DNA from: Nymphaea colorata
Lineage: Eukaryota > Streptophyta > Magnoliopsida > Nymphaeales > Nymphaeaceae
Assembly: GCF_008831285.2 (NCBI RefSeq)
Contig: NC_045142.1
Location: 14,077,354-14,141,353, forward strand
Reading direction: 5' to 3'
DNA: 64,000 nt
The notes under the pieces were generated by a model, which worked only from the letters and a program-made list of their open reading frames with translations, did not search any database and was not told where the DNA came from. The position numbers were made by a program, and so were the translations under genes. This document shows, in pieces, positions 46,664-59,164 of this stretch (positions are counted from its first letter, which is position 1; the number at the start of each line of letters is the position of its first letter).

Positions 46664-47374
46664 ATTATACTAGAAATTTCTCCCTCGTTCAATAAACAGC
46701 CGACGAGCACAGTCAATATGATTTGTGTCTGATAAACAAAAAAGGCGACTGAGGAGGTGGATCGGGCGACTGAAGGGGCAGATAGGCCTCGGTGGTACTC
46801 CCTTGTTAGCACGCTCCTTGGTGAACAGGTGAACACAAAAGGAAACAGCATGCCCCTTGGTGACGGCTAGAAACAGCGTGACCTTCCCTTGTTGAGAAAG
46901 AGCGTGGCCTTCCTTAGACAGAAAAGGAGGCGCGTGCCTCGGTGAAGGCAGGAAACAACACACTCCAAAAGGAAGGCACGTGCCTCAATGAAGGCAGGAA
47001 ACAACACACTCGGTGTCACACCCTTGTTCAAACACTAAAAGGAGCAGCACACTCCTCGGTGAAACAGTGCTGTCCTCGGTGAAGACAAGAAGCAGCACGC
47101 TCCTCGGTGAAGACAGGAAGACAAGAAGCAGCATGCTCCTCGGTGAAGACAGGAAGCAGCACACTCCTCTGTGGTTTCCCTGGTTATGCCAAAAACTGTG
47201 GATGTAGGAAGAGGAACAGGAGACGCACCAGGGGGTGCAGCAAAGAGAGTGGCTGGAAAACGATGGTGGCGGCATCAAACAATGATCGTGATACAGACAG
47301 GTGAAGCGTGGCTTTACAAAGATGCAAAATATGGAAGACCACGGTGGAAGCAGTTGCAGGCTTTGATACCAAGT

Positions 47375-47690
47375 TGAAAGAAAAGATGAACACACAGGTG
47401 TAACGAGGTTCGGCTAAAATCAGCCTACATTCACACAATGACTCTCTCTTCTATTCTATAACCACAGAGAGAGTACATATATTTATAGTCACTTTATACA
47501 AGTTAGATCCTTGATTTTAGGATCTTGATTTACACGACAGATTTGGGCAAAATTATAGAAAAAGATAGGGGAAATGATTTCTTTCTCATTTAGAGAAGAT
47601 TGGTCAGTTTTGGATAGCTCTTGAGTTTTGGAAACCGTACCCTGTCCTTTGTAACTGATCTTGATCATATCCGTTCCATAGATCTTATCA
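47375..47690 (-). mobile_element. Copia 5' LTR, unit B
   Basis: About 316 bp from TGATAAGATCTATGG (47690) to CTTTCA (47375) on the minus strand, so canonical TG...CA ends. TATAAATA at 47480-47487. The primer-binding site follows 3 bases inside. No second LTR is present at the other end. Confidence 0.8.
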
Positions 47691-47785
47691 TTGTTAGCAA
47701 ATCTAGCACAGCCCTATGTTACAGAAATTTCTGAATATTTTCTCCAAGAAGGTCATTCTGCTGGACCAGAAACCCCGGAAGAGGC

Positions 47786-48265
47786 TTGGTGATTCTTATG
47801 AGAGAGATGGGCTCTATCTACTACATTAACTTGAACACAAACAAGGCACTTCCAGCTGACAAGAAGAATGAAGAATCACTCTTATGGCACTATAGGTTGG
47901 GATATTTGTTTGATCTAATTCTCAAAACTGTGTTTCTTAAGCTCGTCTACAATTTTCCAGTATGTGAGACATGCAATTACGCAAAGATGACTGGACAATC
48001 ATTTCTTGAATCTGAAATAAAAAGCCAATATTGCTTCAACTTGGTTCAGGCCGAAGTATGGGGCCCAGCTCCTGCTGTTTCCAACTTTATTTTCAGATAC
48101 TTTCTCCTGTTAAAAGATGACAAATCATGGATGAGTTGGGTGTTCTTTCTCAAGAAAAAAAGGATGAAGTCTTTTTTATTAGCAGGCATTGCATGGCCAC
48201 TAGCAATATCTTATATTAACAAAAGTCACGCACTGGGTGAATTTTATCCAATCATAAGACTGTGA
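47786..48265 (+). pseudogene. Copia GAG-pre-integrase/integrase fragment, open frame
   Basis: 159-codon open frame homologous to plant copia pol: LWHYRLGYLF (pre-integrase His motif), CETCNYAKMTG (Cys pair), then WGPAPAVSNF and LLKDDKSWMSWVFFLKK at the beginning of the integrase core. The later catalytic residues are absent. The unit A counterpart (10280-10740) is frameshifted. It is embedded in repeat M and is probably an old fragment that happens to stay open. Confidence 0.7.
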
Positions 48266-49293
48266 AAGGTTCCAGATTGGGTTGAGAAGGACTTGGTTTC
48301 ACATGCAATTCCCACAAATATTATTAACCGACAAATTTTTGGTGGTGGCGAACCCTCTGCTAGGTTAAAAGAATCAAAACTTAGCTGGAACAATCTTGAC
48401 ATCAGGGCTGGGGCTTGTTCTCTCTATATGTTTGAAGTTGAACTCTTGTCCTCAGAAGAGGGGTCGACCTTTTAGTTGTTGTTAGCTCATAGCCATCTAG
48501 ACATCCTCTGTCTTTCTCACTCCTCTTTTTTGCTTCTATTGTCGTTTCTTTGCTGTTCTTAATTTGTAATTTGGTGCTTTCTTGTCATCTATTTTATAAT
48601 ATCTTTTTTTAATTTATCTATGAAAATTGGTTCAGTCAACCTATTTGAATCGTACCAGTTTGTTATCGGCCCGATATTTGATCAAATTATAATTGGAATG
48701 CAGATTTCTATATTTTATTAAATAATCTTATTCCTAGTCCCATGAGTTCTTTTCGGCGATTGCCTGGGCCTCCCTTTTTACACTCCTACGCATGTCCAAT
48801 GATATTGGATCGTGTAGGTCGGTGCAGGGTTGGAGTATTCTTTTTTTATAAAGCTGTGTATATTTTGGAATATTTACTTTTTCATAAACCCTTTTTGTCC
48901 TTCTAAAAGTATTTTTGTTTTTACTTAGACATGTTATTTTGGTTATTAAGCACCCATTTGCATAATTTTTCATGCATAAGACCATATAAGACACTAATTT
49001 TAGATCCAGCCTTCCATAATGCTCATTCCCATGTGAGTAGAGTCAAATGTCCTTCAGCTGGCTTACATAGTGCTTCCAAGTTCCATCCTTGCACTAGTAT
49101 AGCACATTGCTCTCGATCCGACCAGGTCCACTGGAAACTGAAAGCATGTCATCGTCGTTTAAGAAAAGTCATTCCTGGGATTCAAAGAAAAGTTGGCTGA
49201 ATTTTTCTCCTTTAACTGGCCCTTGCATCCAATTAAGATGAACCGATACAATTAATTTCTAGTAACTAACACTTACAAGTACATCATATGTTC

Positions 49294-49338
<45 letters not shown>

Positions 49339-49970
49339 AATTGAAATCAGCTATTTTTTTGTTTTGTGTGGATAAAAACCATCACAGTGCATTTGCATTG
49401 ACCAGTTGTTTGAGCATGATGTTTTGAAAGCAGTGTTTATTTATACAAAATAACAAAATAACCACTCTACTGCAGAAGTAGCTGCCTGGAATGTATGAAG
49501 TTATTAACATGAATATAACTAAAGTTTGTGCGGCACCATCCAGCATGTACCTCCACCACGGGACTTACCATCGCACAAGATGATTCAGTTGAATTTGAAT
49601 GAACCTGCAATTGTGGGTCACCTTATACAGGATATGTTCTGTCACTAGGGAAGATCTCTATATTAAAATTTAAATTTGTTCTGTCTTAACTTAAAGTACA
49701 AGGTCGGCCGAATGCTATTGGGCCCAGCTATCATTAATTACCAAATAAGCACTTTATTAATTTGTCAGTCATTTGACCCAAATAATGCCAATGTTTAATT
49801 GATACCATATTTTTTTCGTTTAAGATTTAGAAAAAGAATTATGTCAATTAATTATCCGACATTTCATGATTTTGTCATCTAGCTACCTCTAGCTTTGATA
49901 ATCATAGCACTAACTTCATCCACATTTTCTTTTCCCCGGCCCTGCAAATTAATCATCGTCAAAAACATTT
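48266..49970. repeat. Repeat M end and repeat Z, copy 5
   Basis: Co-linear with 10740-12340. Contains a (TA)n tract at 49290-49336 that A lacks, and a degenerate MITE-1 at about 49370-49466. No gene seen. Confidence 0.7.
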
Positions 49971-50137
49971 GCATAAAATTAGATCAAATTGATAGATATA
50001 AATTTCAAAAAATAACAAAGTATATTATTTTGCAAACATGTACGAAGGTTATTATAATGTACTGCTGAAGTTGAAAAAAACAAAATCATTATCAATAGAA
50101 TATTGATAAAAAAAAACATATAAAGATAAAGAAAATA

Positions 50138-50640
50138 TTGCGTGAGCCCCCCGATCGTCAGGAAGGGGATGTTCAAGTAATATTGACAAAGTTACTCTTT
50201 GATGTAGATTCATTACTTATTCTTTCTATTAAAAGCGACGGCAGCCTAACTCCGAGCAGAGTTTGCATCGAAAGTGACAAAGAAAATTGTGGTGGTGTAC
50301 TTATGTCCGGATGGTTTGAGAGATTGATTCAATGCATTGAAAGGTATGCTTTAAAGGATCCTCAGCTTAAACAAACTAAAGATTTATGTAGCATGGATCT
50401 TAAATCCACGTATATTAAAAATGATAGATTTAAGGTCGGACCGGGGGGAGTTTCAACCTGATCTGGTCCCTGGTGAAACAAATACAACCACAACAATAAA
50501 AACAAGCTATTGGCAATGCCTTTTGTCGTTGCAAATGAGATTATTGCCAACTCGCAAAAGTCCAATACTCGTCCTTGCCCTTTGCAGTGTTGCCAAAGTT
50601 TCGCTAGCCTCGGATCACCTGCTGCCATTTTAGAAGTGCA
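50138..50640 (+). pseudogene. Unidentified coding-like fragment, unit B
   Basis: The plus-strand frame 50138-50461 contains FDVDSLLIL, GSLTPSRVCIESDKENCGG, WFERLIQCIERYALKDPQ and DLKSTYIKND. It is more complete than the unit A copy. The residue composition (acidic, Cys and Trp in place) looks like real protein, but I cannot name a family and no start or splice context is clear. Could be transposon-borne. Confidence 0.35.
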
Positions 50641-51984
50641 CGGACTGGTCATTCCCAGCTTTTATCCAATGACATGCCCGTGTTGAGAAAGCTTGACAAA
50701 TCAATGTAAATTTGAAAATTTACATGGACAACGACAGATTCAGATTAGACATCCCTATCAAGTTTGAATTAAGAATGCATTTATAAAAGAAAGAATCGTT
50801 AAAATTTACTTGTTTCCACCATTCTTTCCGTTCTACTTCAAACTTCTCAGCCATGGAAAAATGATGTATTTGATGTAATCCAAGCATGGCTTTCCTTCAA
50901 CAATATTGGGCGGGCAGTAAGCTTCTTGATTTCCACATCAACTTCTGCCTACAAGATCCAAGATCAAAGAATAGATCAGTTTTCAGCACAAAGAAACTAA
51001 CCAGCGTCAATCAATAGGACAAGCTTCTACAACAGGAAGAAACTAATCTAGCATGCACCTTAGAAAGGACAAGCTTCTGTGAATCAATCATGCCCATCGA
51101 GTCTAGATCTTGATTAACTCTCCACTCCTTGCTGACATCCACATCTGCAGTGCCTGATACGACCATAACTAGTTCAGATCTGATGAGATGACTCAGATGT
51201 TCTCTAGAAGAGAAATTAACTCATGATCAACTAAGTCAAAACCAGCTTCATGCCATCAAGGGACAAAATGGAAGTTCCGACTAAAATTGACTTGATACTG
51301 ATAAACTACAAAAAAAAGGAGGAAATTAAGAAATTCAAACTGTTACAGTCTTAATATATTAGAAGCAAAGTAGTTTACAAATCAAATCATGAGAATATAT
51401 ATTGTTACATTAAAGAGAGGCAGCTCTTTGAAAATGCACCATGTCTCAAACAGCAACTATGTGTTTCAACCACTATACTAAGTAGTAAGTAGATTACACC
51501 TGTGACATGTAACTTGTTTCCAATAGCTATAGGTGTGCCATGAGTCTTAAGAATTATATTTATAAATTTACCAATACATTCTACTTGTTGAGTAAATTGG
51601 CCAATAGAAGATATACCAAGATAAGATCGAGAGAAAGGATTAAGTAGACCAAGTAAGGTTACTAAAAATAGCAAGAAGGCAATAGACAGTATAAAGCCTA
51701 TAAGCCCAAAAGATCTTGGATCCTCCATGAGCAGCAATTAGGGCACGGCCATCAGCAAAGAGGAATTCCTACATCCATATCAGTGCTACATAGTAATGAG
51801 ACTGAATAATCATCTTACCCATGTGTTCCAGGAGGAAGGCCTTGAAGTTGTTCAGTATAAGGTGGCATATCGAAAAGTACAAAGTCATAAAATTCTTGAT
51901 AAATAAGTAGATTGTATTGATTTCCAAATAAATATATTCATGCATACAAAGTATGTGGAATGGATCAAAGAAAGTAGGTCTTAC
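50641..51984. other. Intergenic with exon-like pieces, unit B
   Basis: Counterpart of 13131-14510. The exon-like piece FLFADGRALIAAHGGSKIF lies near 51700-51765 on the minus strand. B lacks about 70 bp present in A at 14095-14130 and nearby. No family assigned. Confidence 0.35.
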
Positions 51985-52340
51985 AAAAGCTTTGAATGCT
52001 GGACGATGTGCAGCCATCTCATATAAGCAGTTTGCAAACCATATCCAAAACTTATACTAAAAAAGTTAGTACAATTATCATACAAAAATATTGGCCATCA
52101 TGGAAAAAACGAGAGAGAGAAGAGACCAAATGTCATATTTGAAACCATATTGAATGGCTGAATATAGATCGTTAGAGAGAGTTATAAGATTACATAGGTT
52201 AGCGACAATCTACTTCACCCATTTTCAAAGACCCAGAGGAATTAATCAACAAAAGAATATCCAAAACAAAACGAGCAGAAGCTACGGTAAAAATGCATGC
52301 TTGAAATGTAGAATGCTTTGTAGCTGCACCTACTAAAAAC
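51985..52340 (-). pseudogene. NIMA-related-type kinase relic, unit B
   Basis: Counterpart of 14510-14870. CLYEMAAHRPAFKAF ends at a GTAAG donor near 51982, and GFKYDIWSL (Ser to Tyr against unit A) lies near 52125-52155. The catalytic loop is not recognisable. Confidence 0.6.
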
Positions 52341-53790
52341 ACTCGATATTCTCCTTGACTTAGCTATTACTTACAAGACACACTATTAGAAAAGTGACTC
52401 GTAAAGGATGGTAGAGACATTATGGAGGATGACCATCATACCACATGCAAGATAGCGTGTGTATAAAAATATCAATAAACATGCATTAAAAGATAGATAT
52501 AAATATGTAGATAAATAGCTATATGTAATACATAAATAAATAGAAAACTAATGTAAATGTGTACGACATTATCACTTCAAATAATATGTCACCTTTGAGT
52601 CTTTGATAACTTTGAAGAAACGAAATGTAAAATTAGGACTCGTGTGTAAAAAAAGTGTAGCAAATACTGCCAAACTACCTTATAGGTATCCGCACTACCC
52701 TTTCAAGATAATCTAAGATGCCCTCTATTGTTCCTTGCAACACCACCTTTAAAGACAAATAAAATAAAACATCAACCTCGTATTTGAAAAGAATTAACAT
52801 GGCATTATTATAAGACTTGTCAGTTTCACAAAGAAAAAAACCTCAAAATGATCAAATGTAGTCAGACTAGGAGAAAAGATAATGAAAGATATACAAAATG
52901 TGTCATTTCTAAGATTATAAGATTCTAACTTTTAGAACTATTGTAAATGTGTCATTGACTTGAGGATACAACGTCGAGCTCGACTCACTTAACGCGTTTA
53001 TATTAATTTATTACTTCTTATTTCTTTTAACTCATTCAACTGGTTTTTTAATTAATTCAACTATAAACATTTGTCTAACTATTCATGCTAGTGGAGCTGG
53101 TTTTAAATGGATCGAGTTCTTACAACTCGAACTCGATCTTTGAGTATAAATTTAAGCTTGAGCTCAACTCGTTTCAAGTCAAGCTTTTACAATGGAGCTC
53201 GAGTCAAGCCCAAGTTGATTTTGACTCTTACATTAGGCATCTGACTGAATCACACCCTTAAAGAACTTATGCTTCTGCTATTCATATAAATAGTTTTTTG
53301 GTAGGAGGATGACATGAAGTTTTACAAAAGCAGTTTAAAAAGCAAAACAAAACAAAAAAAAGGCTAACAAGATAAGCGGATCGTGTTTGGCTCATAAGAA
53401 CTGAGATTATGAACCGGGTTGTATCGGACCAGTTGACTGAGTCGATCCAGCTCAGGTCTTAACTGGGGTCAATGATATCACATGAACATTATTTTTGGGG
53501 TCCCACCAGCATGTGGTTGCAGGCGGTGATCGTCTCGATGAGCATCATCATCCCATCCCTATCTAAAACTCATCCTTATCTGGTTCACTGTGATCTATGG
53601 GGGTTCAACGGCTCTTTTTTCATGTCTCCCTGACCCTGCCTTCAAATTTAGGGAGGGAGTTGAACGTGCAATAACCAGAAACACACAATTATGACCAAAT
53701 AAAACCCTTACTTATAGGTGACAAAAGTCTATAACTTTTGTTCCTACAATAAACAATTCATTTCTAAGTGTTGGACTTTTTTCATGGCTG
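52341..53790. other. Intergenic with a unit B-only insert
   Basis: 52341-52937 and 53649-53790 match unit A. The insert 52938-53648 is rich in GAGCTCGA/TCGAGCTC motifs and TTTAA/TCAACT runs as in plant non-autonomous DNA repeats, with no coding frame. Its borders show no clear target duplication. Confidence 0.55.
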
Positions 53791-53794
53791 GACC

Positions 53795-55122
53795 TTAGCC
53801 CTGTGTACATTCAGTTGGTGCAAAAGAAAGCAGTCTGTTGCCCAGATCATACTTGACATGCATGTTCTGCTGTGCAATATTCCCAAAGATGGGCATCTCT
53901 CCATCTTTAATGGCTAAGCAAGCGATTCCACTTCTAAACATTGCAAAGATATTTGAAGGTGGCAGCTTCCAGTCTGCATTAGCGAAATGAAAGGTCATCT
54001 CCGGCAACCCTTCATATGGATCACCATTGTTCTCTACATGGTAACGCAGCAAATCTTGCTCAGGAGGATAGAAGCGTTCACGGTTTATGACATTTGCCGC
54101 TTGAACATACACATCTTTTGCAAGAAAAGTCAGGCTGGTACCTGAGTCAATGATGATCGATCTGGCATCTCCCAACAATGCAGTCGTCTGTGCACCACCA
54201 AATTGTATGTTGAGTCTGCTGTTCCCGACACTTATGTTTGTCAGGATGAGCACATAAAAGCTGCCTTCACCACCATCTGATGCCATCGGCGTCTCTTGAA
54301 CGTTTTCTGTGCCTGAAAACGGTGCATCCTCACCGAATTTGAGCTGTCCCGTGGAATTGTTTTCATTGCTATACGGGGGAAGACAGTAAGCAAATTTGTC
54401 ATCAATGGAAGAGCCAATCTGTTTAACAAGAGAGAGAGGACCACGGCCAAGGCCAGGAACTTTACGCAGGGCAGAATCAGGATTATCTTCATGATGAACA
54501 GAACCAAAGACAATTCCTTCATGCTTGATGGTGTAGGCACCATTGTCAAACAAGAGCATCTCGGAGGCTAGGACTCCTTCTACTTCGGAATTTGCTCTAT
54601 AGGAATATCTGAAACAGCAAAGTTGGTCGCTGGTGCAACGATTGTCATGCAATTCCGTGCAAAAGCTGGTGGAGCATCTCCTGTTCTTGTAGGTGGACGA
54701 CTGAAGTGGATCAAACATTGGTGTTTTAACATGGCAGTTGTCACAATGGCAGCATGTTGTCCATATGAGGTTGCTACCAGCGTCTATAATGGCCCAGTAC
54801 AGGCTGGATGGGGTACCTAGCGAGAGTTTCACGAGAAACTCACCAGGACCAGCCATCACAGGGCTGGAGATCACACTGGTGGTATTGGAAAACCGTGAAG
54901 CAATGCTGTGGGAGCGCAACATGGAGGGCGGAGCCTCCTGCTCAGCTCGTTGAGCTAGAGGGGATGAAGGGTCATAGAGAGGTGACAGTGATGAGTCTCG
55001 ATGAAAGAGGTCTATAGAGAAGCCGAGAAGTTTGGAAGCGAAGATTGTGGTAGGGTTAGGCAGTATTGCAAGTAGGAGCAGCTGCAGGAGGAGCTGAATG
55101 CTAAGGGGGAGAAGGTTGCCAT
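53795..55122 (-). CDS. Nepenthesin-like (A1B) aspartic protease, near-complete
   Basis: Secreted or vacuolar pepsin-family endopeptidase that cuts proteins using two catalytic Asp residues. An uninterrupted 375-codon frame begins at ATG 54922, but the protein really starts upstream: the same frame encodes a hydrophobic signal peptide (LLLQLLLLAIL, near 55093) and a propeptide (GFSIDLFHRDSSLSPLYDPSS) without an ATG. ATG 55122-55120 fits as the start except for one missing base in a run of five G at 55105-55109. Counting from 54922, the first motif is D47-A-G-S (family DTGS), the flap YSYRANS (family YGDGS), FGS at 139 (family FGC), and the second motif D259-S-G-T, followed by FGNIAQQN. Length about 442 residues, usual for the family. 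Possibly expressed but activity is doubtful. Confidence 0.85.
55105..55109 (-). other. Homopolymer (C5 on the gene strand) at the frameshift
   Basis: Between ATG 55122 and the signal peptide there are five consecutive C on the coding strand. One further C would put the two in frame. The frame from ATG as it stands ends at a TAG within the propeptide region, so the frame matters. Sequencing or assembly error in the run is possible. Confidence 0.7.
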
Positions 55123-55164
55123 AGTGAGGACTAAAAGGTTGCTGTACTAAGGATAAATGTGTTG

Positions 55165-55174
55165 ATATTTATAA
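55165..55174 (-). promoter_or_regulatory. TATA box of the aspartic protease
   Basis: TTATAAATAT on the coding strand, about 45 bp upstream of ATG 55122. The pseudogene copy has CTTTATAAAT at 29771-29780, a similar distance upstream. Confidence 0.5.
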
Positions 55175-55239
55175 CGGAAGAAATAGTTATGGTGGCCGCT
55201 GATGAAGGGAAGCATTTGGATTTGAAAATTCTGCAAAAA

Positions 55240-55480
55240 AAAAAAAGACGTGGCTGAACTGAGTTACATATTCCTTTGTTTAACCAGTAACCATCACAAT
55301 GGAGAAAAGTGGTAGCATCTTCCAATTGTAAAGCTAAGGTATAACAATGACAAACATTTGAAGACTTTCAAACACAAAAGGAAGGCAGAAGACACTTTAA
55401 CGTATTACTTAAGTGACCGCAATAACTGTTGAATATGTTGGAAGAAGAGATTGTCCTAATGGTGTTTGAAAATTTTTTTT
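55240..55480. other. Upstream region of the protease, no feature
   Basis: AT-rich, no element or frame seen. Confidence 0.6.
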
Positions 55481-55484
55481 AGGC

Positions 55485-55680
55485 ATCTGGGGTGGAGCCA
55501 AGGGAGGCTCGCATGGCCCTGGCCCCACCTCAATTTTTTTTAAAAAAAATTATATGTAAATTTTAGTAAATTTCACTTGTCCTATATAAAAATTTTGAAA
55601 AATGATATTTTGACCTTAGTCAAAATTTAGAAACATTAATTTGGCCCTTCTCATGAAAATTTTTTGGCTCTGTCCCTATA
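55485..55680. mobile_element. MITE with GGAGCCAAG-type ends
   Basis: About 190 bp starting GGGGTGGAGCCAAGGG and ending TTTGGCTCTGTCCCT, imperfect inverted copies of each other, with an AT-rich interior. This terminal sequence is widespread in plant hAT- or Mutator-like non-autonomous elements. The segment is in the part of unit B missing from unit A. Confidence 0.55.
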
Positions 55681-56400
55681 ACACATGGTAGTCCCTGCTC
55701 CAAAACCTGTCCATTGACCTCCTTAATCCGTGAACCTTGAAGTGTTTGGAAAATCTTTCTCCCACACGATCCCTCTCTATACATATATATATATATATAC
55801 AAATGTCTTTCCACCCCACGATATTTTGGGCTCTCATCTGGTGATAGTTCATGGGGTAGAGGCTGATGCAGTGAGGGTTTGCAGGTATGCTATGTCCATT
55901 TTGGCCATATCATATACCTCTTTTATATTTTTATATATATAGCAAAAAATTAAATGGTGACTCTGATTATTCAGTGTTACTCTACTTGTTCATAAGGACT
56001 ATTTGATTCATTATAATGAATGGACGAGAGAAAACTAAAGAAAAAAAAAGTAAATGGGTATTTTTGTCATCTAGTATTAGTTTATACCTTTTTTTTTTCT
56101 TCATCTTTCTCTCAACCGTTAAGTGGGTGAATGTGTATATAGCAGTAATTGGCTGGCGTTACATGGCTACTAACAATATTTTATGTTATCAAAGTCTTGC
56201 ATTGAGTGATGTTTATCCACTCTCAAGACTGTAAAAGGTTTCATGTTTGAGTTGAAGTTGGACTTGCATTTTGTTCTTAAATCAAAATTCCAAACCATCA
56301 AATGCCCCCTAAAAGAGCGGTTGACCGTTTGTTTGTTTGTGGCCATTCTCTCGGGCCAGGCTATCTATAACAGCGTGTAGTCATCTCCTTCTCGGGCCCA
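55681..56400. repeat. Flank of the protease deletion and repeat M copy
   Basis: Sequence to 55965 has no partner in unit A (deleted there); from 55966 it aligns with 15652. (TA)n at 55787-55798. Confidence 0.65.
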
Positions 56401-57290
56401 ACGATGCCTGTGAGTGGGGCCAAATATCCATCAACTAGTATAGTGCTTCCACTCCAGTTGCAGTATAGAAATGTAGCACCAACATGACTCGCGCTCCGTT
56501 AGACTTATGCTAAGCATCACCCTTTCCGTCTACCTACTTAGGGGTTGTTCTTATTTTGAAAATTTTATGAGTGTCCCTGCTGTTAAATGACTCTTTAACA
56601 ATATTGGAGCCACAGTGTGGATATTGTAAGCAATTTCCCTTACCAGTCATTGATACTAGTTTTTAAAACTTTTAATATACCTTAAAGTTGAAAATTAAAC
56701 TAATATTGCACCTTAGCCAGAAATTTTGGGATTTGCCACTACCCCTTTAGGGTTCTATTTTTCTTCAGCTTGTTCTCTCGCTGAAAACCATTTTGGTGAT
56801 TTTCTTCAGGATTGCGTGCAACTTTTTGTGTTTCTGCACCCTTCTCCAAAATCCAAGCAATGCTAATTAATAACGTTTGAATATTCTCGTGTTGAAGAAT
56901 TCCAATCATAAATTCATCAAGAACAGAGACATCTTAACGTATCCCTTAGGTAACCACAGTAAGCGTTGAACATGCTGTAGGAGGGAAAGTATTGAAGCTA
57001 AGTGTGGGTTGCTGTGCACCGTTGCCTATACCAGTCAGTCAAAAATATATTGTGGTGATGCTGGACCCAGCTTCTGTCACATCATAGTGCCCACGTTTGA
57101 TGTGACTCACGTGCCCTCCAGCCAAACAGGCTGGCCTCCGCCACTAAAAATGGGTTGGGATCACAAGTTGGCGGGTTGGCATGAGCTTATTCGTGTCATG
57201 AGAAATCAATTTTTTGATGGGATATTCATATGATCCATCTATTCTGGAAGGTTGACTGCAAAATAGGCGAATGTCATCATACTTTAAACA
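56401..57290. repeat. Repeat Y, copy 4, with MITE-2
   Basis: Joins a Y copy (to about 56795) to a second Y segment resembling 38310-38800. MITE-2 at 56989-57147 ends GGCCTCCGCCACTA. No gene seen. Confidence 0.65.
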
Positions 57291-57559
57291 TGTTTAACGA
57301 TTAAAATTGGTGATTAAAGGGATTCAAATAAAAGTTCATCTATTTTTTTTCTCTTTGAACTGGCCTTTGTGTCCAATTAAGACGAACCTCTACAGCTGGA
57401 TGGTTATTTTCTTGTTGGGTGTTGATAAAAACCAATGCAAATGATGCATTTGCAATGATCAATTGCTTGACCATGGTTTTCAATGATGGAATAGAACTTT
57501 TATGGCAGTTTTTAGCAACACAAAACAACCATCCGAGCATAGAAACAGCTGTGATTTCA

Positions 57560-57639
<80 letters not shown>

Positions 57640-58050
57640 CCTCTTGCATTGCTTTGTTTGATGCTTCAAGTATGCTTTCTATCTGGGAAGATGTCTAACC
57701 TGACCATACAAGAAACAGACATTATCTATGTCTACAGATGACCTTTGCACAATTATTTCCGATGCTGAAACAAGTACATTTTTTTTTAGGATTTACCATC
57801 ATAGAAACTGATTCTGTTGAATTTGAATGTACCTGCAATTGTGGGACACCTGATACAGAATAGGCTCTAGGGAAATGGAGGTAAGGCTAAGGTTTTGGCC
57901 ATCTTGTTGAGCGGTAGTATGAAATACCCCTCTCGCTCACCCGATGCTAGGGAAGATCTCTATAGAGTGTTCTTATTTTTTTAATTGGTTCAGTCTTAAC
58001 ACAAAAAATAAGGTCGACTGAATGCTTGTCGGGTCTGGCTCATGGCGATC
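57291..58050. repeat. Repeat Z, copy 6, with MITE-1 and microsatellite
   Basis: Counterpart of 17100-17860. MITE-1 at 57398-57534 followed by a (CA)n(TA)n tract at 57562-57637, much longer than in unit A. Confidence 0.75.
57398..57534. mobile_element. MITE-1 copy
   Basis: GGATGGTTATTTTCTTGTT at the left and AAAACAACCATCC at the right. Confidence 0.6.
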
Positions 58051-59164
58051 ATTTACCGACAATTGATCCTCCACGGCCTTTATGATTGCAGCTGGCCCCT
58101 ACACATGGCTCCGGGTTTCAGACGTTGGGCGGCTTTGACTCGTTGTTGATGTTGAAAGAACAAGCCGACCATGGCTGGACATGATGAAGCACGAAGTCAA
58201 GAAGGCGCCAACCTTGACTTACATATAAATGAGTGAAGCCATTAAGAGAAAGTTTTATCTGCAATATTTCACGCTTTCTGGTCTACATATCAGACCTATG
58301 GGCAGCCAGCAGCAATCCCACTTATCGGTTTTACTCAATTATCATCGGCATAGGGGTTAGGAGCCTAGACAGAAGAACAAATCTAGATAAAGGACACTAG
58401 GTATAAATTTTTCAATTTTTAAAGAATGAGAAAATTTGTTCAAAAATATTAATATAAAAATAAAAAGCTTTTAAAATTTATGTAATTACCAATACTTGAC
58501 AATAGAAAGTTATGTGTCCATCAGAGGAGAGAAGATTTGGTAATTTATTAAAAATATTCTCCTTAGTCTTTTTACTTTTTTCTATTTTCAATTTTGTTTT
58601 TATAATTTTTTTTAATGTGAATTTAAGTTATTTTAATCATTAACCATATTGACGTACAAAAAAAATTATGCATCAGTGTAGCGACACTTAACCTATACCT
58701 GCCTCTACTCCTGCTAGCTGCTCTCAACAGGTGTAATGGGACTTATGGTCACCTTTTAAAGGCGGTACTGATTTTTACGAGTCACCTCCATGAGATGGGT
58801 TGAACCCTTGTGGCCTCCTTCCCGCAAAAAAACTACTTTAAAGAGGCCCACACACTAGTCCACATTTTTGAAAAATATGTTTGGTTTGCAAAAATTCATC
58901 ATCCAAATGCTTTGGATGATGGCTAGAATGGAAAGGGAAAGGAGAAAAGTGAGGAAAGGATGGACAAAGAAAGAAAAAACATTTCGTTTCTAGGTCTTGC
59001 TTTTGTTTACAATTTCAAAAAGCAGACCAAAATGGCATTGGATTTTCTTTACCATAGACCTTCCCTTAAAAGGAGAAGGAAGCCTGGAATAACAACATAT
59101 CTATTGAATCTGGACATGGTAGTACTCATTTTGGAAATATCTAGTGCCAAAGTCCCTCAATGGG
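58051..59164. other. Unit B block up to the 13-kb deletion point
   Basis: Matches 17861-18963. The open frame 58960-59235 runs across the deletion join into LINE sequence and so is not a gene. Confidence 0.6.

Larger units (their letters stand above)
44390..47690 (-). mobile_element. Ty1/copia element, 5' half, unit B copy
   Basis: Same element as 6590-10161. LTR 47375-47690, then a clear primer-binding site TGGTATCAAAGCC (47359-47371), short-repeat leader (46795-47170), gag (46100-46663), protease DTGASHHVT near 45880, and integrase (44477-45640). It ends at the same place as the unit A copy, so truncation preceded the duplication. It lacks most of the zinc-knuckle segment and has a 67-bp insertion near 45231-45297. 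Confidence 0.88.
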
